Shown here piece by piece: positions 43,438-52,458 of a DNA stretch of 64,000 nt. Made by a program: the position numbers and the translations under genes. The notes beneath the pieces are model-generated. The model saw only the letters and a list, made by a program, of their open reading frames with translations. It ran no database searches and was not told the DNA's origin. The DNA is from Pannonibacter sp051860505 (GTDB lineage Bacteria; Pseudomonadota; Alphaproteobacteria; Rhizobiales; Stappiaceae). Position 1 is the stretch's first letter. Each line of letters begins with the position of its first letter. The DNA is taken from contig NZ_JBHYDX010000001.1 in assembly GCF_051860505.1 (NCBI RefSeq), positions 186,001 through 250,000 of the forward strand, in the 5' to 3' direction.

Positions 43438-45213
43438 TCAGAGCCGGTACGCCGTGCGCAGACCACCCCAGTGCCGGCCAGCCACGGTGATCGGCACATC
43501 CACTTCCTGCATCCAGACGACATTTCCGTTGCCCATGTCGCGGGCATAGGTCTGGATCAGCACAGGGCGGGAGTTGCGTGCAGCGCTCAAGCCGGCCCGG
43601 TCGTCGAAGATGCGGCGGTTGCGGCAGTTGGCGGCGTTCCAAGCAGGGTCACCGGGCTTTTGCGGCTTGGAATAGACCTTGTTATGCACCGGCAGATAGC
43701 CGTTGCGGTCAACGGCCGCGCAAAAGGCCATGGATGGCTCGCTGCTCAGCAACGGCTCCAGGATGCCGGGCAGGACTTCTTCCAGTCGCGCCAGCGCCCG
43801 GGTTTCGAATTGTTGCGGGTTGGTGCCGGCAATCGGCTTGTAGGTTGTGTCGAACAGGTCGGACGGGGTCAACTTGCGACTGTCAAGCAGGCCCTGCATG
43901 GCAGCACTGATCCGGGCCGCTCCGTCCTTGGCCTTTTGCACGGCGGCCGCATACTCGCCCTGAAGCCGGGCGATGCGCTTGTCGAGCGCGTCGCTGGTGG
44001 CGGCGTCCATCTTGAGGAACTTGCAATGCAAGCCGTTGTCGGAGCGGTTGACGACCTGCAATTCCATTTCCCCGAGCCCGTCCAGCACGAGACGCGCTTC
44101 AGCCGGGAAGGGAACTTTTTCGAGGCCTTCCGGCTTCAGAAGCACGCCGGCATGGGAAATATCGCGGGTCTCGATGCGGTGGGTTTCGCCGCGGATGAGC
44201 AGCCGGCCGCTGATGCGGGCCGGCAGCCGGTCCTCGACTCGCCGGTCGCCAATGGAACTCTGGCGCACCATTATGGTGAAGCGCGGCCCCAGCCCGGCGG
44301 CGGCTTGCGCCATCTTTGCAGCGGCATCCATGGCCTGGCTGCCGCTGCCCTCGGCCCGTGCCGTCGCAGTTTCGATGTCGCCGATCCGGCTTGCCACCTG
44401 CTGCACGAAGCGGGCGGTTTCTTCAGCGCGTTCGTTGATCTGGTGTGTGGCACCGAGCTGTTCGCTGACGGCCAGTTCGACATCGGCAAAGGTGGGGCGC
44501 AGCTCCCCGATCATGTCGATGATCCGGCTCACCGACTTGATGCTCGCTTCCGCAGAGGCCTGCAGCCGGTCGATGTTCGACACGATGACATCAGTCGCCT
44601 TCTGCGTCTCCACCGACAAGGCCTTGACCTCGCTGGCAACGACCGCAAAGCCCTTGCCGGCTTCCCCGGCCCGTGCAGCCTCGATGGTGGCGTTCAGTGC
44701 CAGCAGGTTCGTCTGCTTTGCCACATCGGAGATCAGGCGGACGACATTGGCGATGTCGCCGATCGCTGATTTAAGGTCCAGCACCCCGGCATTGGCCTCA
44801 TCGGCCACGGTACGGGCGTTTTCAGACAATTGCGTCGAGCGTTCCACCTGGCTGCTGATCCGGCCGGAGGCGGCGGCCAGTTCCCCGATGGATGCGGCAA
44901 GTTCTCCCGCATTCTGGGTGGCGATGGTCGCCTGGTCGCGCAGCTCCGCCCCATCGCGGCGGATCCCTTCCAGGACCGAAAACTGTTCTGAAATCTGATG
45001 CTTGAGGTCTTCCGCCTGCTTGCCGATCGCTGTCGCAGCGGCATTCAGGTCAGACTCGATGGCATCAAAGGTATGTTCAGCCTCGATCCGTTGCTGCTCG
45101 GCGTTTTCGGCGCTGTCCGGCGTTTGCATTACGCGGCCGGACTCTTCTGAGGCATTCTGTGCTGCAACGGCAACGTCGCGTGACTTCCGAATTCGCTTGA
45201 GAAGGAAGGCCAT
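43438..45213 (-). CDS. Soluble chemoreceptor with PilZ and C-terminal sensor domains
   Basis: 591 residues and no membrane span. Residues about 50-300 are a chemoreceptor signalling coiled coil, tip near 164-200 (KQTNLLALNATIEAARAGE). Residues 320-400 form a PilZ domain with both c-di-GMP motifs: RVEDR (R325-x3-R329) and DISHAG (D351, S353, G356). Residues about 440-591 look like a small sensor domain of the kind placed C-terminally in some cytosolic chemoreceptors (FCAAVDRNGYLPVHN, TYARDMGNGNVVWMQEVDVPI). The order, with signalling domain first, is unusual. It should let c-di-GMP levels and a ligand both act on chemotaxis signalling. Confidence 0.88.
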   Translation of the reverse strand: MAFLLKRIRKSRDVAVAAQNASEESGRVMQTPDSAENAEQQRIEAEHTFDAIESDLNAAATAIGKQAEDLKHQISEQFSVLEGIRRDGAELRDQATIATQNAGELAASIGELAAASGRISSQVERSTQLSENARTVADEANAGVLDLKSAIGDIANVVRLISDVAKQTNLLALNATIEAARAGEAGKGFAVVASEVKALSVETQKATDVIVSNIDRLQASAEASIKSVSRIIDMIGELRPTFADVELAVSEQLGATHQINERAEETARFVQQVASRIGDIETATARAEGSGSQAMDAAAKMAQAAAGLGPRFTIMVRQSSIGDRRVEDRLPARISGRLLIRGETHRIETRDISHAGVLLKPEGLEKVPFPAEARLVLDGLGEMELQVVNRSDNGLHCKFLKMDAATSDALDKRIARLQGEYAAAVQKAKDGAARISAAMQGLLDSRKLTPSDLFDTTYKPIAGTNPQQFETRALARLEEVLPGILEPLLSSEPSMAFCAAVDRNGYLPVHNKVYSKPQKPGDPAWNAANCRNRRIFDDRAGLSAARNSRPVLIQTYARDMGNGNVVWMQEVDVPITVAGRHWGGLRTAYRL

Positions 45214-45415
45214 GGTTGAGGATCCGGATCGAGGAATACTGCAATTTTACATTCTGGGTCGTTGTTCTTTAGGGAGAGTTAAGAGACAGCCCCTGTTTGC
45301 ATAGCCTTTAGGCAAACATGGCCCGCGCCAGATCGTCTTTGCCCTGTTCGGCCGTGCATGCTAAGCAGCGCCAACACACCGGCGTCCGGCCGGGACCTGC
45401 GATCAAGAGGTGACC

Positions 45416-46108
45416 ATGAGCGACGACTGGAAGCGTCTGGCGGCGGAAGCTGCCCTGCAGGAGGTCCGCTCCGGAATGAAGATCGGCATCGGCACCGGAT
45501 CGACCGCCGAACATTTCGTGCGCGCCCTCGGCCGCGCTGTTGCCGACGGCCTCGAAGTGACCGGCGTTCCGACGTCCGAACGCACGGCTGCCCTTGCGCG
45601 CGAGCTGGCAATCCCGCTCTCTACTCTGGACGAGATCCCGGAACTGGACCTCACCATCGACGGCGCTGACGAGATCGATCCGCAATTGCGCCTGATCAAG
45701 GGCGGCGGCGGCGCGCATCTGCGGGAAAAGATCGTGGCGGCGGCCTCTGGCACGCTGGTTGTCATTGCCGACCACACCAAGCTCGTTCCCGTTCTGGGCA
45801 AGTTCCCGCTGCCGATCGAGGTCGCTCCCTTCGGGCTCGGCGCCACACGCAAGGCGTTGGAAGCTGTCCTCACCCGCCACAACCTGCCGGCCACCCTGTC
45901 GATGCGCGGTGGCACTGACCATCCTTTTGTCACAGATGGCGGTCACTACATCCTCGACGCCGCCCTCGGCGCGATCCCCGATCCGGACCAGCTGGCAGCT
46001 GATCTGGTTGCCATACCGGGTGTCGTGGAACATGGCCTCTTCATTGGACTGGCGGGCAAAGCCTATGTTGCCGGTCCCGATGGTGTCCGCACGGTGACGG
46101 CCGCCTGA
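45416..46108 (+). CDS. rpiA: Ribose-5-phosphate isomerase A
   Basis: 230 residues, the family length. GIGTGSTAEHF (substrate phosphate loop), TIDGADEID with catalytic acidic residues, and KGGGGAHLREKI are all present. It interconverts ribose 5-phosphate and ribulose 5-phosphate in the pentose phosphate pathway. The ATG at 45416 follows AGAGG; the GTG two codons earlier overlaps that ribosome site. A DUF2059 gene follows after 68 bases on the same strand. Confidence 0.95.
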   Translation: MSDDWKRLAAEAALQEVRSGMKIGIGTGSTAEHFVRALGRAVADGLEVTGVPTSERTAALARELAIPLSTLDEIPELDLTIDGADEIDPQLRLIKGGGGAHLREKIVAAASGTLVVIADHTKLVPVLGKFPLPIEVAPFGLGATRKALEAVLTRHNLPATLSMRGGTDHPFVTDGGHYILDAALGAIPDPDQLAADLVAIPGVVEHGLFIGLAGKAYVAGPDGVRTVTAA

Positions 46109-46176
46109 GGGCTCTGATCGAGCCCCGGGCAGGTGACCCCTGCGACCCGGTTACTTTTGAGCACTGGAGTTTGACG

Positions 46177-46692
46177 ATGAAACTGATCCCCACCCTCAAG
46201 GCCCTGCCGATGCTGGCGGCCGCGATTGTCGCCGGCGGTCTGACCATGCCGATGGCCAGCGCCCAGGAACTCTCCGAGGCCCATCTTGCCGCCGCCCGCC
46301 GCGCCGTTCTGGCCGCTGGCGCCCTGCAGAGCTTCGATGAAATTCTGCCGATCCTGGCCGAGCAGACCAAGACCATCTTCATCCAGTCCGATCCGTCCGT
46401 GACGCCGGTGATCGAGGAAGTCACCAGCGAAGTGGCTCTCAATCTGGCTGATCGCCGTCCAGACCTGAACAAGGTCGTCTACGAGGTCTGGGCTCGCCGC
46501 CTGACCGAGGAAGAACTGACCCAGATCGGTGATTTTTACGAAAGCCCGATCGGTAAGAAGCTAACCGAACTCGGACCGCAACTGACCGCGCTGTCCATTG
46601 GCGCTGCGCAGCAGTGGCAGGACGAAATCTCCATCGAGATGGTTCGCGCTGTTCGCACCGAGCTGGAAAAGCGTGGCGTGGTCAAGCAGTAA
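46177..46692 (+). CDS. DUF2059 secreted protein
   Basis: 171 residues with a signal peptide (hydrophobic core LPMLAAAIVAGG, cleavage after MASA). The mature helical part, with ARRLTEEELTQIGDFYESPIGKK, is the DUF2059 pattern, a periplasmic domain of unknown role. GGAG precedes the ATG; the TTG six bases earlier is not preferred. A clear terminator follows. Confidence 0.88.
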   Translation: MKLIPTLKALPMLAAAIVAGGLTMPMASAQELSEAHLAAARRAVLAAGALQSFDEILPILAEQTKTIFIQSDPSVTPVIEEVTSEVALNLADRRPDLNKVVYEVWARRLTEEELTQIGDFYESPIGKKLTELGPQLTALSIGAAQQWQDEISIEMVRAVRTELEKRGVVKQ

Positions 46693-46712
46693 GGCATCGC
46701 CTTCCCTTCGAA

Positions 46713-46742
46713 CGGCCCCGAATTCCGGGGCCGTTTGTGTTT
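46713..46742 (+). terminator. Rho-independent terminator after the DUF2059 gene
   Basis: A perfect stem CGGCCCCG.../...CGGGGCCG (46713-46733) around a GAATTC centre is followed by TTTGTGTTT. It ends the rpiA-DUF2059 transcript 20 bases after the stop. Confidence 0.9.
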
Positions 46743-46804
46743 GGAGGGGTTGAAGGCGGACGGCATCCGGACGACATCAGGTGAAACAACGGCAGGACAC
46801 GGAC

Positions 46805-48181
46805 ATGAGCGATTTCGACTATGATCTCTTTGTCATCGGCGGCGGATCGGGCGGTGTACGCGCGGCCCGCATCGCAGCCACCCATGGTGCGCGCGTCGCC
46901 ATTGCCGAGGAATACCGCTACGGCGGCACCTGTGTCATTCGCGGCTGTGTACCGAAGAAACTGTTCGTCTATGCCTCCCGCTTTTCGGAGGAGTTCGAGG
47001 ACGCCGAGGGCTTTGGCTGGCACGTTGGCGAGCGCAGTTTCGACTGGTCCCGCCTGATCGCCGGCAAGGACAAGGAAATCGCCCGGCTCGAGGGCATCTA
47101 CCGTCGCAATCTGGAGCGCACCGGTGTCGAGCTGTTCGACAGCCGCGCCGTGCTCGAAGGCCCGCACACGGTGCGCCTCACGGCCAGCGACCGGATCATT
47201 TCCGCCCGCTACATCCTCATTGCCACCGGAGCCACGCCAAATGTCGATCCGGATCTGCCCGGCGGCGAGCATGTCATCACCTCGAATGAAGCCTTCCACC
47301 TGGCCGAAATGCCGAAACGCGTCGTTGTGGCTGGCGGTGGGTATATCGCCGTCGAGTTTGCCGGCATCTTCAACGGCCTCGGCGCCGAGACGACGCTGAT
47401 CTATCGCGGCGAGGAAATCCTGCGCGGCTTTGACGATGACATGCGCAAGGCCTTGCATGAGGAGATGGAAAAGAAGGGCATCCGCATCCTCACCCATGAC
47501 GCCTTTGTTGCCATCGAGAAGGCGGCGGATGGTTCGGTCATTGGCACCACTCGCAAGGGCGAGACGCTGGCTGCCGACCAGATCCTGTTCGCCATCGGCC
47601 GCCGCCCAAACATTGCTGGTCTCGGCCTTGAGAAGGCAGGTGTCGAGGTGACGGATGGCGGTGCGATCCGCGTCGACGCCGCCTCCTGCACCAGTGTTCC
47701 CTCGATCTACGCCGTCGGCGATGTCACGGACCGGGCCAACCTGACCCCGATTGCCATCCGTGAGGGTCATGCCTTTGCTGACACGGTGTTCGGCAACAAG
47801 CCCTGGACCGTCGATCACAGCCTGATCGCAACGGCGGTGTTCTCGCAGCCGGAGCTGGGCACGGTCGGCCTGTCGCAGGCCGAGGCGCTGAAACGCACGC
47901 CGAACCTGGACATCTACAAGACCAGCTTCCGCCCGATGAAACACACGCTGAGCGGCCGCGATGAAAAGATGCACATGAAGCTGATCGTCGATGCCGACAG
48001 CGACAAGGTGCTCGGCGTGCATATTCTCGGGCATGATGCCGGAGAACTGGCCCAGGTTCTTGGCATCACTTTGGAAATGGGCGCGACCAAGGCCGACTTC
48101 GACCGGACAATTGCCGTTCATCCGACAGTTGCCGAAGAGCTGGTGACGATGCGCGAGCCGACCGAACGCCTGCGCGGCTGA
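46805..48181 (+). CDS. gor: Glutathione-disulfide reductase
   Basis: 458 residues. FAD motif GGGSGGVRAA (11-20), redox-active disulfide in GGTCVIRGCVPKK (C43 and C48), NAD(P) loop GGGYIAVEFA, and the dimer-interface AVHPTVAEEL with the catalytic histidine. The CxxxxC neighbourhood (VIRGCVPKK) distinguishes it from lipoamide dehydrogenase. It regenerates GSH with NADPH. The ATG giving MSDFDYDLF was chosen over one 24 bases upstream because it matches the family start. It converges with the amine oxidase gene. Confidence 0.94.
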   Translation: MSDFDYDLFVIGGGSGGVRAARIAATHGARVAIAEEYRYGGTCVIRGCVPKKLFVYASRFSEEFEDAEGFGWHVGERSFDWSRLIAGKDKEIARLEGIYRRNLERTGVELFDSRAVLEGPHTVRLTASDRIISARYILIATGATPNVDPDLPGGEHVITSNEAFHLAEMPKRVVVAGGGYIAVEFAGIFNGLGAETTLIYRGEEILRGFDDDMRKALHEEMEKKGIRILTHDAFVAIEKAADGSVIGTTRKGETLAADQILFAIGRRPNIAGLGLEKAGVEVTDGGAIRVDAASCTSVPSIYAVGDVTDRANLTPIAIREGHAFADTVFGNKPWTVDHSLIATAVFSQPELGTVGLSQAEALKRTPNLDIYKTSFRPMKHTLSGRDEKMHMKLIVDADSDKVLGVHILGHDAGELAQVLGITLEMGATKADFDRTIAVHPTVAEELVTMREPTERLRG

Positions 48182-48203
48182 TCCCGACAAGAGAACTGAC
48201 GGC

Positions 48204-49553
48204 TCAGGCGGACAGAAGCGCCCGGGCCGCAGCCTCGCCGCTCAGCATCGCGCCGTGAACACTGGCGTGATGGGCAAACAGGCAATGTTCTCCGGCAAAG
48301 AAAAGCCGCCTGCCATAGGGCTGCGCGAGGGCGGAATAGTCCTTCGCACCACCGCCGGGCAGGGGATGCGAATACGACCCTTGCGTGAAAGGATCGGTGC
48401 TCCAGCTTGAGGCCACATGCCACGCCCGGCTTCGGTCGATGGCAGGCAGGCGGAGCCGGGAGAGCAGGGCGGAGGCCGCCGCAAGTGCCGCTTCGACTGG
48501 CATCGCTTCAAGCGCCCGTGCCCCGGGTCCGCCGGCCACCAGCATCAAGGCGGGCGACGGTGCCTGGGAAAGGGGATAGAGCCCTGTCCAGGGCGCAAGT
48601 GCCGGATCGGCCGGCTGGATCACATCCACATCCGGCAAGGCACCCGATACCGGCACCGCCAGTTTGAACAAGGTGCCCAGCCCGGTCCGCTCCATCGCCT
48701 GCCGGCGTTGCCCGAGGCTTGACCCAGGCAACACGACATCGCCTCCCTTCAACACCCCGAGGGGCAGGGCAACGACAACCTGGTCTGCGCCATGCAAGCC
48801 CGCTGTCGTGATCACGTCCAGCCCATCTCCGCGCTCCGCGACTTCGACAACCGCTTCCCCGAGCCGGACGTCGAGCCCTTTGGCTAGATGCGCCGGGATT
48901 TGATCATATCCCTCAAGGATCCAGTGATCGCCGCCGCCAAAGGCCGCGTCCTCGTCGAAGCTGCCCGCATCAAGCTCGTCCAGATCCGCACCGAGATCGC
49001 CGGTGATCTCAAGCCGCAGCAGGGCAGCTACGAGAGGTGGCAACGTCTGGCTGCGCAGGACTTTTGTCATCGCTGCCGCCAGGGACGCCCCGGCAGGGCT
49101 GTCTGTGCGGGCATCGATCCGGTCCAGCAAGCCTGTCATCTGGTCCTCGGCCGCCGCGAGCCGCGCAGGCGCAACTGGTCCCCCGCTGGCATCGAGCGCC
49201 AGGCTCTTCGCATAGGAAGTGAGGCGCAAGGTCAGCCCGGCTCGTTTGGCAAGGGCTGCAAGCGGATTGTCGGTCACGCCATGGATCCAGCCGGCGCCGC
49301 GCTCGATGACAAATCCGGCGCTGCGCGTGGTGTCGATCCGTCCGCCGATGCGCGTCCGGGCCTCCACCACGGTGACGCTGTGCCCTGCATCGGCAATCCG
49401 GCGCGCGGCGGCAAGTCCGGCAACGCCGGCCCCCAGGACGAGGATCCGGCGGGCCGGCTTGGCACTGAGGGGCAAGGGCAGGGGGCTGGCCGCGACGACC
49501 GTGAGTGCGGCGAGCGCCACGATCAGGTTTCGGCGCCGCGCGTCAGGCGACAT
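48204..49553 (-). CDS. Exported FAD-dependent amine oxidase-like protein
   Basis: 449 residues of the flavin monoamine oxidase fold. The N-terminus (ARRRN then a hydrophobic run and SAKPARR) looks like a secretion signal, possibly twin-arginine-like, fitting a flavoprotein folded in the cytosol. The FAD motif is VLGAGVAGLAAARR with the ARTRIGGRI stretch that follows in amine oxidases; the C-terminus has the flavin-site FFAGEH segment. Substrate unknown. Its start overlaps the end of a CHASE4-GGDEF gene by 11 bases on the same strand. Confidence 0.88.
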   Translation of the reverse strand: MSPDARRRNLIVALAALTVVAASPLPLPLSAKPARRILVLGAGVAGLAAARRIADAGHSVTVVEARTRIGGRIDTTRSAGFVIERGAGWIHGVTDNPLAALAKRAGLTLRLTSYAKSLALDASGGPVAPARLAAAEDQMTGLLDRIDARTDSPAGASLAAAMTKVLRSQTLPPLVAALLRLEITGDLGADLDELDAGSFDEDAAFGGGDHWILEGYDQIPAHLAKGLDVRLGEAVVEVAERGDGLDVITTAGLHGADQVVVALPLGVLKGGDVVLPGSSLGQRRQAMERTGLGTLFKLAVPVSGALPDVDVIQPADPALAPWTGLYPLSQAPSPALMLVAGGPGARALEAMPVEAALAAASALLSRLRLPAIDRSRAWHVASSWSTDPFTQGSYSHPLPGGGAKDYSALAQPYGRRLFFAGEHCLFAHHASVHGAMLSGEAAARALLSA

Positions 49554-51120
49554 TGGAGGACTGGTCTGGACGCGGGTGACCGCGCCTCGCGGGGCCAGGC
49601 TCGGAGTCCGGTGCCGCCATGGGCCCCCGTCCGCGATCGGCTGCCGCCTTCAACGCCTCCGTGTCCGCATCGCCGGCAAAGACGAATGAGCCAACCTGGC
49701 GCGCCTTTGCCGCATAAAGCGCGGCATCTGCTGCTGCCAGCAGCACCTCGCTGTCGGCGTCGCCGGTCTCAGCGATGGCAATGCCAAGCGACAGGCCGAA
49801 ATGTGCGGTCGATGTCTCGTTCAGGGGGACAGGGGCCGGAACGGTCAGGAGGATCTGCTGTGCCAGCCGCGTCAGCTTCTTGCGGTCGCAGAATGCCGTC
49901 ACGAGGATGATGAATTCGTCGCCGCCGAGCCGGCCAACCAGCCCGTGCGAGCCGACCGCATCCTCCAGTCTTCGCGCCACCTCGCGCAGGACCTCGTCGC
50001 CCGCGCCATGGCCGAAACTGTCATTGATGGCCTTGAAGCGGTCGAGATCGCAGCTGACCAGGGCAAAGGGCCTTGCGGGCAACCCTGCGACGGCATGATC
50101 AAGCGCAGCAGTGATCTGCAGCCGGTTGGCCAGCCCGGTCAGGATGTCGTGTTGGGCAAGGTGGCTGGCTTCCCGTTCCCGTTCCTCCAGCGCCTGTGTC
50201 AGCCCACTGATCTTCCAGGCGATCAGCAGCGCCGATACGGCGATGAGACTGCCGAGCAACACGATGGCCGGGACAATCATCTGCCATACGTGCTGTCCCG
50301 GGGTCTCGCTGACCCACTGGAAACTGCCGAGCTGGGTGCCGTCCAATGTTGATACGGGCAACCGTGTCAGCCCAAGGGCGGTGGATGTCTCGCGCACGAA
50401 CCGGATGTCGACAAAAGACAACTGGGCATTCAGATCCGCGACAAAGGCCTCGTCGAGTGCCTTGGCCGAAACCACCACGACGGGCGGTCCGGCCGGCAGT
50501 TGCACATCGTGATCGTCCGGTACGATCGGCATGGCAACCAGCAGTGTGACGACACCGTCGAGTTCGGCGAAGCGGTAGACGGCACTTTCCTCGACCCGCG
50601 TCGCGGTCAGCGTGCCGGGTGCATCCAGGGTTGCCCCGGTTTCCGCGTGTTTGTGCGCGGTTGCCTTCGCGATCTGCATCAGGGGCGAGGCCGCTGCGAG
50701 GGGCTTGCGCCGGAAGCTCGCCTCGCCCAGACGGGATTCGGCAAGCAGGATTCCGGCCGGATCAATCAGGAACGCCTGTTCATGGCCAAAATCATACCAG
50801 AGCGAGTCGAAGAACTCGTAGCGGACGAAGCCGGAGTTGAAGCGCAGGGAGATGTTTTCGACCGAGCGGTCCCAGCGCGCCAGTGTGAACTGGTCACGGG
50901 CAATCAGTTGGCTGCGGTCGGTCAGGGCATTTTCCAGAAGCCGTACTTCGTTGCGCTGCGCCTGTTCGTCAGCAGCGCGCGAGGCAATGTGCCCGACAAA
51001 GACAAGAGACAGGGTCGCCAGGGCAATGAGAACAGCTGCAAGCAAGTAAACCTGCCGCGTCAGCGTCCAGCGGTGCCGCGCTTTGTCAGCGGCTTTATCT
51101 CTCGTGTCCCTGCGGGGCAC
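49543..51120 (-). CDS. CHASE4-sensor diguanylate cyclase
   Basis: 525 residues from a GTG with a strong AGGAGGGAG ribosome site. Two membrane spans (about 23-46 and 272-295) bracket a periplasmic CHASE4-type sensor (TLARWDRSVENI and WYDFGHEQAFLI segments). The cytosolic GGDEF domain is intact (RLGGDEF near residue 398), so it can make c-di-GMP; no EAL domain follows. The C-terminus is disordered and overlaps the start of the amine oxidase gene by 11 bases, suggesting coupled expression. Confidence 0.92.
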   Translation of the reverse strand: MPRRDTRDKAADKARHRWTLTRQVYLLAAVLIALATLSLVFVGHIASRAADEQAQRNEVRLLENALTDRSQLIARDQFTLARWDRSVENISLRFNSGFVRYEFFDSLWYDFGHEQAFLIDPAGILLAESRLGEASFRRKPLAAASPLMQIAKATAHKHAETGATLDAPGTLTATRVEESAVYRFAELDGVVTLLVAMPIVPDDHDVQLPAGPPVVVVSAKALDEAFVADLNAQLSFVDIRFVRETSTALGLTRLPVSTLDGTQLGSFQWVSETPGQHVWQMIVPAIVLLGSLIAVSALLIAWKISGLTQALEEREREASHLAQHDILTGLANRLQITAALDHAVAGLPARPFALVSCDLDRFKAINDSFGHGAGDEVLREVARRLEDAVGSHGLVGRLGGDEFIILVTAFCDRKKLTRLAQQILLTVPAPVPLNETSTAHFGLSLGIAIAETGDADSEVLLAAADAALYAAKARQVGSFVFAGDADTEALKAAADRGRGPMAAPDSEPGPARRGHPRPDQSSNVA

Positions 51121-51448
51121 CGTTGAACTCCCTCCTGGGGTCGTGGGCGGAAACAGTCAACGGTTTTGCCACACGCCGGATTTGTAGACAGAGGATATCC
51201 GCCTCCCGTTAATTTCCCATACGGAAGATTGGCAAATTTACCGTTAAGACATTCAATCTGAGGCTATTTATATGGGAGTTCATGCAATTATGTGGTGCAT
51301 TTCGTCTCGGGATCGAGGCAGTTCGATCCTGCCTCTTTCGCAGTCTCTGGATCGGGTCTGGCAGAACCGGCATCAAGCGCTGCTTCCGGCCCCATGGAGA
51401 GGACAAAACGTTGAACCCTGTCAGCAGCCCGCTTTCTCGGTCAGGTCT
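51121..51448. other. Intergenic region upstream of the diguanylate cyclase
   Basis: About 330 bases with no gene. The part nearest the cyclase (51180-51270) is AT-rich and probably holds its promoter. The rest reaches the stop of the VIT-family gene on the same strand; I see no clear terminator. Confidence 0.45.
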
Positions 51449-52222
51449 CTAGCTGATCCCGAACACCCCATGCAGCAAGGCGCCGACGGCCCAGGCGATC
51501 CCGGCGGCGGACATGCCGATGGCGAGGGTCTCGTTGCCTGAACTGAGCCAGCCCCGCATTGACCAGCGTGACTTGAGCGAGCCGATGCCGAAGAATGTGA
51601 GCGCCGTCAGGCCCGTTGTCACGAGCCCCGGGTTCGCAATCGGATAGCCGGCCGAACCAATCAGAAATGGCAGCAGCGGCACCAGTCCACACATAACGAA
51701 GGCGACAAAAGTGGCCAGTGCTGCCGCCATCGGCTGTCGGTGCCCATCGCTGACACCATACTCGCCGGTCAGCATGGTCTCGATCCAGACCTCCCGCCGC
51801 GAGGTGATCAGGCTGACCATCTGTTCAAGCTCTGCACCTTCGTAGCCCTTGGCGGCGAAGATCTGGCGGATTTCTTCCCGCTCGCCTTCGGGCGCAAGCT
51901 GGATGTGGCGCTCCTCGACCCGCCGCAGGCGCTGATAGTCTTCGCCCTCCGCCTTGCTGCCGGCATAGTTTGCCGCCGCCATGGAAAAACCGTCGGCCAG
52001 GAGATTGGCAAAGCCGAGGATGAGGACGACGGATGCCGGCAGCCCGGCGCCAATCGCGCCGGCGACAATGGCAAAGGTGGTGACGGCACCGTCGATGCCA
52101 CCATAGATCCAGTCGCGCAGGTAGCTGACCTTGGGACCTTCGGTCAGCCGCCGTGCAATCGCGTCCCGGCTGTGGTCATGTTCCAGCTTCTTGTGCGGGC
52201 TGGGCGGCGGAGAAGCTGGCAT
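51449..52222 (-). CDS. VIT1/CCC1-family metal transporter
   Basis: 257 residues. The family signature DWIYGGIDGAVTTFAIVAGAIG lies in the first membrane span, followed by a cytosolic helical metal-binding stretch rich in E/R (about 90-165) and three further hydrophobic spans. Such proteins move Fe2+ or Mn2+ out of the cytosol. The start (MPASPPPSP) was chosen to fit family length; it has a poor ribosome site and the frame continues upstream into proline-rich sequence without family similarity, so the exact start is uncertain. Confidence 0.87.
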   Translation of the reverse strand: MPASPPPSPHKKLEHDHSRDAIARRLTEGPKVSYLRDWIYGGIDGAVTTFAIVAGAIGAGLPASVVLILGFANLLADGFSMAAANYAGSKAEGEDYQRLRRVEERHIQLAPEGEREEIRQIFAAKGYEGAELEQMVSLITSRREVWIETMLTGEYGVSDGHRQPMAAALATFVAFVMCGLVPLLPFLIGSAGYPIANPGLVTTGLTALTFFGIGSLKSRWSMRGWLSSGNETLAIGMSAAGIAWAVGALLHGVFGIS

Positions 52223-52458
52223 TGGACAACTCGTGGCTTGCGCGGCAGGGGCGCTGGCGGTTAACTCTTCAGCCCGGCTTCTTGCGAGGCCAGGATGCGG
52301 CCTTACCTGTGGTCTTGCTACCCGGACCGGTGTATAAGCCGCACGTTTCCTCCACTTCATGTAGGGCGGGCGAAACAAAGTTATCAAGGGAAGGTATCTG
52401 GGCCGGACGAAAGACGGAATAGGCACAAGCCCGGACGGTAGTAGTTGGAGAATGTGTG

